Origin: Paenibacillus sp. MBLB1832
GTDB taxonomy: Bacteria > Bacillota > Bacilli > Paenibacillales > NBRC-103111
DNA length: 64,000 nucleotides
NCBI RefSeq assembly: GCF_032271945.1
Contig: NZ_CP130319.1
Location: 3,429,001 to 3,493,000, forward strand
Direction: 5' to 3'
Shown here: piece by piece, positions 44,588 through 54,204 of the stretch
Numbering within the stretch: position 1 is the stretch's first letter
Layout of the letters: every line of letters begins with the position of its first letter
Position numbers and translations under genes: made by a program
The notes under the pieces: generated by a model
The model's database searches: none
What the model saw: the letters and a program-made list of their open reading frames with translations, nothing else
Told to the model about the DNA's origin: nothing

Positions 44588-45661
44588 CTAGTCAATGATA
44601 AGAAAATCTTTGGTAGAATGTGTAAGTATTTTAATGCCGGTCTCAGTAATTACTACGTCATCCTCAATTCGAACTCCGCCAAAATCAGGGAGATAAATAC
44701 CAGGCTCAACAGTAACAACCATACCAGGAGTTAAAATTGTATCTTCGGTTTTCGACACGCGAGGAGATTCGTGAACTTCCATCCCTAGACCGTGTCCGGT
44801 ACCGTGACCGAAATAATCGCCATAACCACGCTTCACGATCACATCTCTCGCGAAGGCATCGCCGTCTCTGCCTGTCATGCCAGGCCCCAAGTTCGCCAAG
44901 CAATGCAATTGTGCTTCCAAGACAATATCATAAATTTCTCTATGCTTGTCTGTTGGCTTACCTAGCATAACTGTTCTTGTGATGTCGGAGCAATAACCTT
45001 TATAATACGCTCCAAAATCTAATTTGACAAATTCATTTAATTGAAGAATGCGATCGCTTGCTTTCCCGTGTGGTAATGCTGAGCGCTCACCCGACGCCAC
45101 GATCGTCTCGAAAGACGTTGACGTACCGCCATTTTTGCGAATAAACATTTCAATTTCAAGGGCAATGTCCTTTTCTTTGACACCTGGCTTAATGAAATTA
45201 AGGATGTGCGAGAAGGTTTGGTCTGCTAAGTCCGCAGCTTCTTGCATGATCTGGAGCTCTGCGTCATCTTTCACCATCCGAATGCCTTCAACAACACGTG
45301 CCGTCGGCACAAATTCAATGCCAGGCAGCGCGGATTGGTAGCTTAAGAAGTCACCGTAGGTTACGTCCGATTGTTCAAAGCCAAGCTTCGTTAATCCCTG
45401 TTTCTGCAAGAGCTCCAAGACAGTATCCATTGCTCTCGCTTTATGTTCAACCACTTCAAACAGCTTGGCTTGCTGCGGCGCTTGCGTCATATAGCGGAAA
45501 TCAGTAATTAGAAAAGCACGGTCTAACGTCATAAGTACATAACCCGAGGAACCTGTGAATCCAGATACATATGTACGGTTATATGCGTTCGTGATGAGTA
45601 TAGCGGGTACATTCTGTTCTTGCATAACCTTGCGAAGACGTTCAATACGTTTCTCCTGCAT
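44588..45661 (-). CDS. yqhT: Xaa-Pro aminopeptidase/prolidase family (YqhT-like)
   Basis: M24 metallopeptidase removing residues before proline. 357 aa from the ATG at 45661. N-terminal creatinase domain, then metal motifs KLDFGAYYKGYCSDITRTVM, FGHGTGHGLGMEVHESPRVS, PGMVVTVEPGIY and GGVRIEDDVVIT. Directly upstream of efp (15 bp), so probably co-transcribed; EF-P and prolidase clusters are common in bacilli. Confidence 0.92.
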   Translation of the reverse strand: MQEKRIERLRKVMQEQNVPAILITNAYNRTYVSGFTGSSGYVLMTLDRAFLITDFRYMTQAPQQAKLFEVVEHKARAMDTVLELLQKQGLTKLGFEQSDVTYGDFLSYQSALPGIEFVPTARVVEGIRMVKDDAELQIMQEAADLADQTFSHILNFIKPGVKEKDIALEIEMFIRKNGGTSTSFETIVASGERSALPHGKASDRILQLNEFVKLDFGAYYKGYCSDITRTVMLGKPTDKHREIYDIVLEAQLHCLANLGPGMTGRDGDAFARDVIVKRGYGDYFGHGTGHGLGMEVHESPRVSKTEDTILTPGMVVTVEPGIYLPDFGGVRIEDDVVITETGIKILTHSTKDFLIID

Positions 45662-45679
45662 CCAAATCACCATTCCTTT

Positions 45680-46111
45680 TTACAAATGGGGTAGTAAAGC
45701 GCGCAATCCAAGCGCATAGCTCTGATCGCCAAATCCACAGATTTGACCGATAACGACGGGGGCAATCACCGAATGATGACGGAATTCCTCACGTTTATGT
45801 ATATTCGAAATATGAACTTCGACCGTTGGTAATTGAACCGTCGCCAGTGCATCCCGAATCGCATAACTATAATGCGTAAACGCGCCAGGGTTGATGAGAA
45901 TGCCGTCTTTCGTGCCATAGGCTTCGTGAATTTTATCAATAATCGCACCCTCGTGGTTCGATTGGAAGCACTCCAATTGAAGCGTCAGTTCCCCAGCTAG
46001 CTCTTGCAAACCTTCAATAATGGTAGCCAAGGTTACTGTTCCATAAACACCAGGTTCACGTACACCGAGCATATTCAAATTCGGTCCATTCAAAACCAAA
46101 ACCCTTTTCAA
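45680..46111 (-). CDS. aroQ: Type II 3-dehydroquinate dehydratase
   Basis: Shikimate pathway step 3. 143 aa from the TTG at 46111 (GGAGG 8 nt upstream). [50 protein letters not shown] and [17 protein letters not shown] give the active site Tyr, Arg, Asn, His. B. subtilis yqhS is the same gene beside yqhT and yqhR. Confidence 0.93.
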   Translation of the reverse strand: MKRVLVLNGPNLNMLGVREPGVYGTVTLATIIEGLQELAGELTLQLECFQSNHEGAIIDKIHEAYGTKDGILINPGAFTHYSYAIRDALATVQLPTVEVHISNIHKREEFRHHSVIAPVVIGQICGFGDQSYALGLRALLPHL

Positions 46112-46188
46112 TTCGACATCCTCCCCATAAAACGTCATTAGCAACTAGCGTTTCTTGCTAATTAACCTTTGATATTTTACCATAACTT

Positions 46189-46677
46189 TCATGACTTGGG
46201 TATAGCCTGTCTTCGCGGCACATCTGTATACTCAATCGCAATGGAGTACCCGATGAACATTCCCCACACGAGAAATAAACAAAAATCGCTGATGACTGTC
46301 GTAAGCTCAAGTTCGTGCACCCAGTAAAACATGCCTGTAATCGGCCCAATGACGAAGTAAAGTAACGCCCACCACACCGCGCCATAACAAAGTCCCCAGA
46401 TCGCACTTCTCAGCCTCCAAAGGGTCATCATATAGATGGAAGCTGCAAATATGGAAAAAAGGGTGAACATGAACCAGCCGATAAATAATCCCAACCAAGT
46501 GTTGAAAAAGTCATGTTTAAAAAAGGGCTCGGCCATAAACCCGATTCCAATGGAGGTAAATTTAAAATAATTTTCAAAAATTTTAACAGCTCCCCAGATT
46601 AAGCCAGCAAAAAAACCGATATATAGGACAAAAACCCCTCGATTGGTTTTCTTTTTCTCCTTCGCATGCGCACTCAT
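46189..46677 (-). CDS. yqhR: YqhR family membrane protein
   Basis: 162 aa from the ATG at 46677 (AAGGAAG upstream; an earlier start adds 27 Lys/Arg-rich residues). Four membrane helices (VFVLYIGFFAGLIWGAVKIF, FIGWFMFTLFSIFAASIYMM, AVWWALLYFVIGPITGMFYW, FCLFLVWGMFIGYSIAI). Function unknown; position as in B. subtilis. Confidence 0.85.
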   Translation of the reverse strand: MSAHAKEKKKTNRGVFVLYIGFFAGLIWGAVKIFENYFKFTSIGIGFMAEPFFKHDFFNTWLGLFIGWFMFTLFSIFAASIYMMTLWRLRSAIWGLCYGAVWWALLYFVIGPITGMFYWVHELELTTVISDFCLFLVWGMFIGYSIAIEYTDVPRRQAIPKS

Positions 46678-46827
46678 TCGCGTTCTCTTCCTTTCTTTAC
46701 TGATACGGCTTGTCTTTTCATTGGCAATCATAGTATGTTCTGTCGCTATCGGTAGCATTCAAACCTTGAATCCGTTACAATAAGAAAGTAAATAACTGAA
46801 TTCGAGAAAGATGAGAAGGTGAATCTT

Positions 46828-47769
46828 GTGGCAGAACAAAACAATATATACGGCGGACAAGCCGTCATCGAGGGCGTCATGTTCGCAGGACGAAATGTGC
46901 ACGTTACCGCGGTGCGCAAAAAAGACGGTTCCCTTGATTTTCTCGAGGTACCAAAAAAGGTCATCCCTTGGGTTCAAGCACTTAAGAAAATTCCTTTCGT
47001 ACGCGGCATTGTTGGTATTATTGAGTCTAGCGCCAAAGGTGCGCAGCATCTGAATTTCTCTGCAGAGTCATTCGCCGAGCAAGAAGGTGAGGATACAGCT
47101 TCGAAAAGGGATGAGAAATCGGGCTTATTCTCGAGTATTTCCATGGTTCTTGGCGTTGCAGTCGTAGGTGTGATCTCCTTCCTATTCGGTAAATTTGTAT
47201 TCACGTTAGTACCTGCTATTATTGAGCAGTTTTTATTTCAAAATGTATTTAGCAATCAAATTCTTCATAATCTTATAGAAGGTGTTATCAAAATAATTTT
47301 GCTAGTGGGCTATATATATTTCATCTCCCTAACCCCCATGATTCGCCGTCTATTCCAATACCATGGTGCTGAGCATAAGGTCATCAGTGCTTATGAGGCT
47401 GGCGTTGAGCTCACTGTCAGCAATGTGCAGAAATTCAATACACTTCATTACCGGTGTGGGAGCAGTTTTATCGTATTTACCGTATTGATTGGTGTTGTGA
47501 TTTATTCATTCCTTCACTATGATGGCTATGTGGAACGAATTGTTCAGCGTTTGATTTTGTTGCCGCTCGTTATTGGTGTTTCCTATGAAGTTCTGCGATT
47601 CACGAATTCCTTACGAGAAGTGCCTGTGCTGCGTTATTTGGGATATCCGGGATTGTGGTTGCAATTGCTAACGACCAAAGAGCCTGAGGATGCTCAAGTC
47701 GAAGTGTCTATCGCCTCTTTCAACCGCATGCTGGAAGCAGAAAAACGAATTATGGAGGGACGGCTATGA
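46828..47769 (+). CDS. yqhQ: YqhQ family membrane protein (DUF1385)
   Basis: 313 aa from the GTG at 46828 (AGAAGG 8 nt upstream; an in-frame GTG at 46819 overlaps the ribosome site). NIYGGQAVIEGVMFAGRNVH is the DUF1385 signature, followed by four to five membrane helices and FQYHGAEHKVISAYEAGVEL. In other bacteria relatives affect efflux or mechanosensing, but the role here is unknown. Overlaps yqhP by 4 bp (ATGA). Confidence 0.9.
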   Translation: MAEQNNIYGGQAVIEGVMFAGRNVHVTAVRKKDGSLDFLEVPKKVIPWVQALKKIPFVRGIVGIIESSAKGAQHLNFSAESFAEQEGEDTASKRDEKSGLFSSISMVLGVAVVGVISFLFGKFVFTLVPAIIEQFLFQNVFSNQILHNLIEGVIKIILLVGYIYFISLTPMIRRLFQYHGAEHKVISAYEAGVELTVSNVQKFNTLHYRCGSSFIVFTVLIGVVIYSFLHYDGYVERIVQRLILLPLVIGVSYEVLRFTNSLREVPVLRYLGYPGLWLQLLTTKEPEDAQVEVSIASFNRMLEAEKRIMEGRL

Positions 47770-48023
47770 GAAGAAAGTTTTCTCCGATTGAGATCGCCAT
47801 TGGTGTTCTAATTGCAATTGGTCTACTCATGAGTCTGAAAGCCTTATTTATCCCGATTATTGTGCTTGGGGCGATCTTCCTCTTGTACAAATTGCCCCCT
47901 TCTCGTTGGAAAAAGACGACGATTCGTCGCGGACCTGAACGAGGGAAAACAAAAAACGCGAAATTTCGCGTCATTAATGGAAACAAAGATCATTCTTCTG
48001 ATGATTATCCGAAATATCACTAA
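47766..48023 (+). CDS. YqhP-position small membrane protein
   Basis: 85 aa; starts inside the yqhQ stop (ATGA), so translationally coupled. Two membrane helices (IEIAIGVLIAIGLLMSLKAL, IPIIVLGAIFLLY) and a basic C-terminal tail. B. subtilis yqhP follows yqhQ. Homology to YqhP is assumed from position, not sequence. Confidence 0.7.
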   Translation: MRRKFSPIEIAIGVLIAIGLLMSLKALFIPIIVLGAIFLLYKLPPSRWKKTTIRRGPERGKTKNAKFRVINGNKDHSSDDYPKYH

Positions 48024-48995
48024 TTACGATTTTACAGGAGGACGCATGACGTACTTCTCATAATTCTCTTCATAGCTGCTTGCCGACCAGCCCTTAAAAT
48101 ACGCGTTGGACGCTCGAAAACCGGAGTCGTATAAAGACATACTTAACTCCTTCGACAAGTTGAATTGTGTATTGCCGACGCCAAGCGTTGGGATCTTGAC
48201 GGTACGGAAGCGATTCTTCTGCTCGATATAACGCTCGTCATGTGCGCTTAACATCGTGCTGAAGAGCGCTTCCAGCATGGTAAACGGACCTCGAATGTCA
48301 TGCATCTGCAAATCATTCTTACCAACGAGCTGGAAGCCTATGACGGGAATGCGCTTATCCCGCGGCATTTCGTTATCGAACACCCAGAGTGGGAAATTGC
48401 TCAATAAGCCGCCATCCACGATATAAACAAATTGCTCTGAGAAAGGCTTCGTCTTCTCGGAGCTTTTTATATTGTGGCGAATGCGCACGGGGTCGAAAAA
48501 GTACGGAATACTCGTACTCATTCGAACGGCCTTGGCCACCGAAAGCTTCGCAGGGTCCATCCCGTACTGGGCGATATCATTCGGCAGTACGAGCAGTTTG
48601 CCTTGTGTGATGTCGGAGGCGATAATGCGCAGCTGATTGGGCAATAGATCGCCAAAGGTGCGGACACCTTTGGCAGCAAGCTGCTTCGCCACCCAATGTT
48701 CGAGCGCTTCGCCGGAATAGAGACCCTTCTTAAGAAGCAGTCGCGCCGCGGGACCGATGATCTTCGTATTGAAGATCGGAGAACGCTGCATAAACGACTT
48801 AAACGGGGCTCGGATGATTAATTCTTTCATCTCTTCCCCCGTGTACCCCGCTGCCAGAAACGCGGCGACAATCGCACCAGAGCTTGTACCTGCAACTTCA
48901 TGGAACGTGTAACCTCGCTCCATCGCTGCGCTCACGCCACCCGCCAAGGCAATTCCTTTTACCCCGCCGCCTTCAAATACACCATTAATCTTCAC
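48024..48995 (-). CDS. yqhO: Patatin-like phospholipase (YqhO-like)
   Basis: 323 aa. Catalytic dyad motifs: oxyanion GGGVKGIALAGG at the N-terminus, nucleophile GTSSGAIVAA (about residue 40) and Asp in YIVDGGLLSNFPLW. GTG start with GGAGGG upstream. It converges exactly on yqhP (stops adjacent). Matches B. subtilis yqhO. Confidence 0.9.
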   Translation of the reverse strand: MKINGVFEGGGVKGIALAGGVSAAMERGYTFHEVAGTSSGAIVAAFLAAGYTGEEMKELIIRAPFKSFMQRSPIFNTKIIGPAARLLLKKGLYSGEALEHWVAKQLAAKGVRTFGDLLPNQLRIIASDITQGKLLVLPNDIAQYGMDPAKLSVAKAVRMSTSIPYFFDPVRIRHNIKSSEKTKPFSEQFVYIVDGGLLSNFPLWVFDNEMPRDKRIPVIGFQLVGKNDLQMHDIRGPFTMLEALFSTMLSAHDERYIEQKNRFRTVKIPTLGVGNTQFNLSKELSMSLYDSGFRASNAYFKGWSASSYEENYEKYVMRPPVKS

Positions 48996-49078
48996 AACGG
49001 CATCCCTCCGTTCACAACTATAACTAGGACTTCTTACGTATGTATGCGGAGGGAGTTCGTTCGTATGACCAAAAAAAA

Positions 49079-49103
49079 GACAGAGCCCCTTTTTCGGTCT
49101 CTG
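49079..49103 (-). terminator. Terminator of mntR
   Basis: A hairpin of CAGAG-CC / GG-CTCTG with one bulged base (49081-49087 with 49096-49103) is followed on the minus strand by a run of seven to eight T. Confidence 0.8.
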
Positions 49104-49104
49104 C

Positions 49105-49530
49105 CTAGCTTTCAGCCTCTAATTCTTTACGTACATTCATTAATTCCTCTGCACGACTAGGATCCCTGCGGAAGTACTCCACAAGCGTTTCAATACATGT
49201 GATCGAATCCCAGCTTAAATGGTGTTCGATGCCTTCGACATCCTTATATATGTTGTCCTCGTGGACACCAATCATCGTTAAGAAGCCTTCAAGAAGTTCG
49301 TGCCGATCCATCAAACGCTTGCCCATCTTTTTCCCTTTTGGCGTCAGAATGAGTCCGCGATACTTTTCGTAGATTAAGTAGTTGTCTTTATCCAACTTTT
49401 GAATCATTTTCGTTACGGAAGAGGGGTGCACTTCAAGCCCTTCAGCAATGTCAGAAACACGAGCGTAGCCTTTCTCATCGATAAGCTTGTATATTCTCTC
49501 CAAATAATCTTCCATACTTGGCGTAGCCAT
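49105..49530 (-). CDS. mntR: Manganese transport regulator MntR
   Basis: DtxR-family Mn-dependent repressor of Mn uptake. 141 aa from the ATG at 49530 (family start [14 protein letters not shown]). Winged helix with [20 protein letters not shown], then the dimerisation domain with metal ligands in [18 protein letters not shown] region, [11 protein letters not shown] and CIETLVEY. Divergent from splB; position beside yqhO as in B. subtilis. Confidence 0.93.
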   Translation of the reverse strand: MATPSMEDYLERIYKLIDEKGYARVSDIAEGLEVHPSSVTKMIQKLDKDNYLIYEKYRGLILTPKGKKMGKRLMDRHELLEGFLTMIGVHEDNIYKDVEGIEHHLSWDSITCIETLVEYFRRDPSRAEELMNVRKELEAES

Positions 49531-49697
49531 TGCTTTATTTCCCCTGCTGTGCGTATTTCTAGTCCATACTGCTTTCCTATCATAATCCATCAACATTGGT
49601 GCGGTCAAATCTCCCATGTTTCGCTAAGCTATCTCTTTGGCACACTAACCTTCATATCCTACTAGAGTGGATTTCAGAAAAGGACGAGGAGGCACTC

Positions 49698-50759
49698 ATG
49701 TCAACTGAATTGCTAACGAGACCCGCACCCAGCACGTCAATTTTCGTTCCAGAGCTCGTTTATTTCGAACCAGACGCTTTACTATATCCAAAAGGTAAAC
49801 AAATTTATGCTTGGGCCCAGCAAGAAGGCCTCGAGATTCATATGACAACCTCACATAATCAAATTCGTGATTTGCCTGGTGAGTCTGATCTGGATAAATA
49901 TCGAATTGCGAAGCGTACACTCGTTGTCGGGCTCCGGAAAACGTTAAAGTTTGAAACTTCCAAACCGTCCGCCGAGTACGCGATTCCGATCGCAACGGGC
50001 TGTATGGGGCATTGTCATTATTGTTATTTGCAAACGACGATGGGTGCAAAGCCGTATATCCGAGTCTATGTGAACATCGACGATATTCTGGATGCAGCTA
50101 AACGATACATCGAAGAGCGTGAACCAGAAATTACACGCTTTGAAGCCGCGTGCACCTCGGATCCAGTTGGGCTGGAGCATATTTCAGGCTCTTTAAAACA
50201 AATTATCGAGTTCATGGGACAGCAGGAGCACGGCAGATTGCGTTTTGTCACCAAATATCATCATGTGGAACCCCTGTTGGACGCCAAACATAATAAACAT
50301 ACGCGATTTCGCTTCAGTGTAAACGCTGATTATGTGATCAAAAATTTTGAGCCTGGCACTTCAAGGTTCCACGAACGGATTGAAGCGGCAGGTAAAGTAG
50401 CCAAGGCGGGATATCCACTTGGCTTCATTATCGCACCGATTATATGGCATGATGGCTGGGAAGAAGGCTACAGGACGCTTCTAGAGAAGCTGCATCATAC
50501 ACTTCCACCCAAGGCAACGCAAGACCTGACCTTCGAGATGATTCAACATCGTTTCACCAAAACAGCCAAAAATATTATTGAAAAACGGTATCCCAAAACC
50601 AAGTTAGAAATGGATGAAGAGAAACGGAAATACAAATGGGGCAAATACGGGAAAGGCAAATATGTATACAAAGATGAGCAAGCAACAGCGCTGAGAGAGT
50701 TTATTACTGAACAAATTTTTGAAAAATTCCCGCAAGCAAAGATCGAATATTTCACTTAA
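49698..50759 (+). CDS. splB: Spore photoproduct lyase
   Basis: Radical-SAM enzyme that repairs spore photoproduct thymine dimers during germination. 353 aa from the ATG at 49698 (GAGGAGG 6-7 nt upstream; the frame is open 34 codons before but without a ribosome site). The Fe-S ligands are Cys102, Cys106 and Cys109 in GCMGHCHYC; EAACTSDPVG supplies the conserved H-donor Cys. Overlaps the convergent ccdA by 4 bp. Confidence 0.95.
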   Translation: MSTELLTRPAPSTSIFVPELVYFEPDALLYPKGKQIYAWAQQEGLEIHMTTSHNQIRDLPGESDLDKYRIAKRTLVVGLRKTLKFETSKPSAEYAIPIATGCMGHCHYCYLQTTMGAKPYIRVYVNIDDILDAAKRYIEEREPEITRFEAACTSDPVGLEHISGSLKQIIEFMGQQEHGRLRFVTKYHHVEPLLDAKHNKHTRFRFSVNADYVIKNFEPGTSRFHERIEAAGKVAKAGYPLGFIIAPIIWHDGWEEGYRTLLEKLHHTLPPKATQDLTFEMIQHRFTKTAKNIIEKRYPKTKLEMDEEKRKYKWGKYGKGKYVYKDEQATALREFITEQIFEKFPQAKIEYFT

Positions 50760-51469
50760 AATTTTAAGAAATCCGGCGTGATCGTGTTCAACCAGAGGGT
50801 AATTTGCGTCATTTTACCTGTATACAGGAGCACCGCGATCACGACCATTAAACCTCCGCCAATTTTCATGATCGAGTTGGAATAACGCACGATCCATTTC
50901 GTCGATCCGATAAAGAAGGAAAGCACAAAAAAAGGAATTGCAAAACCCAACGAATAGGCCGTCGTTAATTGGATCCAAGTGCCTGGTTCAGTAGCGGCTA
51001 GCGCTAGAATCGCGGATAGAATCGGTCCAACACACGGTGACCAGCCCGCAGCGAAACCCATACCGACAAACACGGAGCCAATATACCCTGCAGGTCGAAA
51101 CTTAATATTCAATTTACGCTCTTTCATGAGCCATTGCGGCTGAAAAATACCGAGTAAAAAAAGTCCCATGACAAATATTAATAAGGCCGCAATTTGTCTA
51201 AGCAAATCCCGATAATCAATAAAAAAATTACCTAGAAAACCTGCTGTCAATCCTAACGCATAGAAAATAATCGAAAATCCTAGAATGAAGCTAATCGTAT
51301 GCAGCATCGTTTGTCGCCGCACTTGCGAGGAGGTTCTGCCCGATTTGAGTTCGCTGACCGAAATACCTGTGATGTAGGAAAGAAAGGATGGATACAGCGG
51401 CAAACAGCAAGGCGAAATGAATGAAGCAATTCCCGCCCAGAGGGCGATCCATAAGTTAACAGAATCCAT
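50756..51469 (-). CDS. ccdA: Cytochrome c biogenesis protein CcdA
   Basis: Transfers reducing power across the membrane to CcsX-type thioredoxins. 237 aa, six helices. Both redox Cys motifs are present: SPCCLPLYPS (about residue 20) and GWSPCVGPIL (about 145). The start is 5 bp after the znuB stop, so ccdA is the last gene of the znu operon. Confidence 0.93.
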   Translation of the reverse strand: MDSVNLWIALWAGIASFISPCCLPLYPSFLSYITGISVSELKSGRTSSQVRRQTMLHTISFILGFSIIFYALGLTAGFLGNFFIDYRDLLRQIAALLIFVMGLFLLGIFQPQWLMKERKLNIKFRPAGYIGSVFVGMGFAAGWSPCVGPILSAILALAATEPGTWIQLTTAYSLGFAIPFFVLSFFIGSTKWIVRYSNSIMKIGGGLMVVIAVLLYTGKMTQITLWLNTITPDFLKF

Positions 51470-51473
51470 GACG

Positions 51474-52277
51474 TTATACCCTCAGTCCTCTTTTTAAAAT
51501 AATACCGATCAAAATGGCAATAAGGCTTAGTACGACCGTTCCTCCTGGGGCCAAATCCCAAATACCTGCAACGACAAGACCGAAGATAACAGCAATTTCC
51601 GAGAATAAAATGGCCAAGAATACCGAATGCTTAAAGCTTCGGGCGATCAGCAAGCTGCAAGCAACTGGAATCGTTAATAGCGAAGATACCAGGAGGGCTC
51701 CTACTATTTTAATCGCAACCGAAATCACCAACGCCGTAAGCATTATAATCATCATATTATAAAATTTCAAAGGAAGTCCACTTACGCTCGCTGCATCTTC
51801 ATCAAAAAACATGAGGAAAAACTCTTTGAAATGGATCACAATCACACCTACGACGAGTAAACATACGATCAGAACCACCCACAAGTCGGTGGAATCCAGC
51901 GTATAAATACTGCCAAACAAGTAGCTCATCACGTTCATATTAAAGCCTTTGCCTAACGTAAAAAGCAACGTAGCAAGCGCAACACCGCCTGACATGATGA
52001 TGGCGATGGATAGCTCTGCATAGGTTTTATAGGCTTTACGCAAATGCTCAATGGCGAACGAAGCCAATAGTGCAAATACTAAGCCAACACCTAACGGATA
52101 TACGTTGATTAAAAATCCAAGTGCTACACCAGCGATGGAAACGTGCGCAAGCGTGTCGCCGATCATAGATAGTCTTCTCAGTACTAAAAATACGCCCATT
52201 AATGGCGCCGTGAGCCCAATCAGTATACCGCCGATTAATGCTCGTTGAAAAAAATACTCTGAAAATATGTCCAACAT
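51474..52277 (-). CDS. znuB: Zinc (or manganese) ABC transporter permease
   Basis: 267 aa, eight to nine membrane helices of the ABC-3 family (IGDTLAHVSIAGVALGFLIN, LPLKFYNMMIIMLTALVISV). ATG start with AAGGAG upstream. Middle gene of the binding-protein/ATPase/permease set. Zn rather than Mn is inferred from the binding protein and a Zur-like half-site upstream of the operon. Confidence 0.88.
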   Translation of the reverse strand: MLDIFSEYFFQRALIGGILIGLTAPLMGVFLVLRRLSMIGDTLAHVSIAGVALGFLINVYPLGVGLVFALLASFAIEHLRKAYKTYAELSIAIIMSGGVALATLLFTLGKGFNMNVMSYLFGSIYTLDSTDLWVVLIVCLLVVGVIVIHFKEFFLMFFDEDAASVSGLPLKFYNMMIIMLTALVISVAIKIVGALLVSSLLTIPVACSLLIARSFKHSVFLAILFSEIAVIFGLVVAGIWDLAPGGTVVLSLIAILIGIILKRGLRV

Positions 52278-52322
52278 GTCCGCTCCTTAAAGTTTCCCAA
52301 TGGAAAACTAACTTTCGTAAGC

Positions 52323-53102
52323 TTATTGTACAACAATCATTTCACGAATTTGATCTAACGAGTGTGTCAAATTCGTTTCACGGCAATCCTCTGGATCATG
52401 CGTATGCTTTACGTAAAACTTGATGCCGCCTTTTACTTGCTTTGGCTCCGTTCCCAAATAGGATTGAATCATATCCATATCATGAGAGACCATAATAAAG
52501 GTCATATGATGATGGAGATGCATGTGCTTGATCATTCGGAAGAAACCAATTTGCGTTTCGACGTCAATCCCCACCGTCGGCTCATCCAGGATGAGCAGCT
52601 CTGGGTTGTTCACGATCGCACGTGCTAGAAACGCGCGCTGCTGCTGGCCGCCTGACAGTTGGCCGATACGGCGATCTGCCAGATCTTCGATACGCATGGC
52701 AAGCATGGCATCTTCTGCCTTTTTGAGCTCATCTTTGGTGAGCCTGCGATACACGCGTTTCTTATTGTACATCCCCGATAGAACAACTTCTCGAACGGTA
52801 GCTGGGAACAGTGGATTAAAAGAGTTCTTCTGAGGCACATACCCAATGCGTTCCCAATCCTTGAACTGACTCAACGGACGATCAAAAAGGCGTATTTCAC
52901 CCTTCGTAGGCTTGAGCAGCCCTACAAGCATTTTGAGCAGTGTCGTTTTTCCCGCTCCATTAGAACCGATCACACCCACAAAATCGCGCTCAAGCACATC
53001 GAATTGCAGCTGATCAATGACCGTTTTGTTCTCATAAGAAAAGGAAACATGATCGATCGACACAATCCGTTGATGACATAAATTTCTATTGTTCATCTCC
53101 AT
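52323..53102 (-). CDS. znuC: Zinc (or manganese) ABC transporter ATPase
   Basis: 259 aa. Walker A GSNGAGKTTLLK, signature LSGGQQQRAFLARAI, Walker B LLILDEPTVGID, switch His in MVSHDMDMI. ATG start with AGGAG 7 nt upstream. Precedes znuB by 45 bp. Confidence 0.9.
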   Translation of the reverse strand: MEMNNRNLCHQRIVSIDHVSFSYENKTVIDQLQFDVLERDFVGVIGSNGAGKTTLLKMLVGLLKPTKGEIRLFDRPLSQFKDWERIGYVPQKNSFNPLFPATVREVVLSGMYNKKRVYRRLTKDELKKAEDAMLAMRIEDLADRRIGQLSGGQQQRAFLARAIVNNPELLILDEPTVGIDVETQIGFFRMIKHMHLHHHMTFIMVSHDMDMIQSYLGTEPKQVKGGIKFYVKHTHDPEDCRETNLTHSLDQIREMIVVQ

Positions 53103-53140
53103 CTGCTAACTCCTGACTCACCAAAAATTGAACGCTAGGT

Positions 53141-54058
53141 TTATTGTAAAGACATAACTAAGTTTTTTAAGTTTTTATCCATAATCGAAATGTAATCCTC
53201 GCCAGCCTCAAGCTGAGCTTCTGTCAAGCCTTCCAACGGATTCAGCACAAGTGTGTTCACATTCGCATCCTTAGCTAACGTTTTGGCTAATTTATCGGAA
53301 ACCAGTTCTTCAAAAAAAATATATTTCAATTGATGATCCTTAATAAAAGCATTAATTTTCTTCAAATCCTGTGACGTAGGCTCTGCATCAGGAGAAAGAC
53401 CCATGATCGACATTTGTGTCAAACCGTAATCTTTACACAAATAGGCAAAAGCATGATGAGAGACGGCAATTTCCTTTTTGGAAGTTTGCGCTAGCGCGGT
53501 TGTGTAGCGCCCATCTAATTCTGTTAGTTGAGACGCGTAATTTTGATAGTTTTGCTCATAGACATCTTTGTGAGCTGGGTCTGCTTTTACAAGTGCTGTT
53601 TTAATATTATTAGCCATTTGTCGCGCATTTAACGGGCTAAGCCATGCATGTGGATCAAATTCTTCCTTTTTCTCGTCAGTATAGATGAAATTTACACCTT
53701 TACTCGCCTCAACCACATCAACAGTTGATTGTTTTGATAAACTTCCCAGAAAATCTTTCACCCAACCCTCGAAACCTGCACCTTGATAGACAAAAACCTG
53801 GGCACCCGTCATATTTTTGATATCACGGCTTTTGGGAGACCAGTCATGCGGCTCAACGCCTGCTGGAACAAGGTTAATGACATTGACATAGTCCCCGCCA
53901 ATTTTTTTTGTAAAATCATATAACGGATAAAAGCTAGTGACAACATTCACTTTACCTTCAACTAAACCTGCCTTCGTTTTCCTACAACCTGAGATACATA
54001 AAGCAATAACTATCATTAATCCTATGTAGGCTAAATGCTTAGCATGTCTTCTTAACAC
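53141..54058 (-). CDS. znuA: Zinc-binding lipoprotein of the ABC transporter
   Basis: 305 aa, cluster-9 binding protein. Lipoprotein signal: hydrophobic IGLMIVIALCISGC with the lipidated Cys (about residue 25). Metal-binding His: VEPHDWSPK, DPHAWLSPL, VSHHAFAYL; the acidic ligand near the C-terminus. GTG start with AGGTG upstream. No long His-rich loop, so Zn versus Mn is unresolved. Confidence 0.88.
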   Translation of the reverse strand: MLRRHAKHLAYIGLMIVIALCISGCRKTKAGLVEGKVNVVTSFYPLYDFTKKIGGDYVNVINLVPAGVEPHDWSPKSRDIKNMTGAQVFVYQGAGFEGWVKDFLGSLSKQSTVDVVEASKGVNFIYTDEKKEEFDPHAWLSPLNARQMANNIKTALVKADPAHKDVYEQNYQNYASQLTELDGRYTTALAQTSKKEIAVSHHAFAYLCKDYGLTQMSIMGLSPDAEPTSQDLKKINAFIKDHQLKYIFFEELVSDKLAKTLAKDANVNTLVLNPLEGLTEAQLEAGEDYISIMDKNLKNLVMSLQ

Positions 54059-54074
54059 GAAATCACCTGCTCTA

Positions 54075-54084
54075 AATCGTAATT
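54075..54084 (-). promoter_or_regulatory. Possible Zur half-site
   Basis: AAATCGTAAT on the plus strand is the complete left half of the Bacillus Zur palindrome AAATCGTAATNATTACGATTT. The right half is poor (TTAACGTTT about 15 bp on). It lies between the promoter and the start of znuA. Confidence 0.4.
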
Positions 54085-54104
54085 TTTTTTATTAACGTTT
54101 TTGA

Positions 54105-54132
54105 TTATACGAGGTCGTTATAATGAAGTCAA
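54105..54132 (-). promoter_or_regulatory. Predicted sigma-A promoter of the znu operon
   Basis: Minus-strand TTGACT and TATAAT (about 54110-54105) with a 16-17-bp spacer, 47 bp before the znuA start. A strong match. Confidence 0.75.
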
Positions 54133-54204
54133 TATACCTTGCCATGAAAGTCAAAAAAGCCTGCTGCCTCGTTCACAGCACGGCCATTTCTCATGTTTAG
54201 CTTC

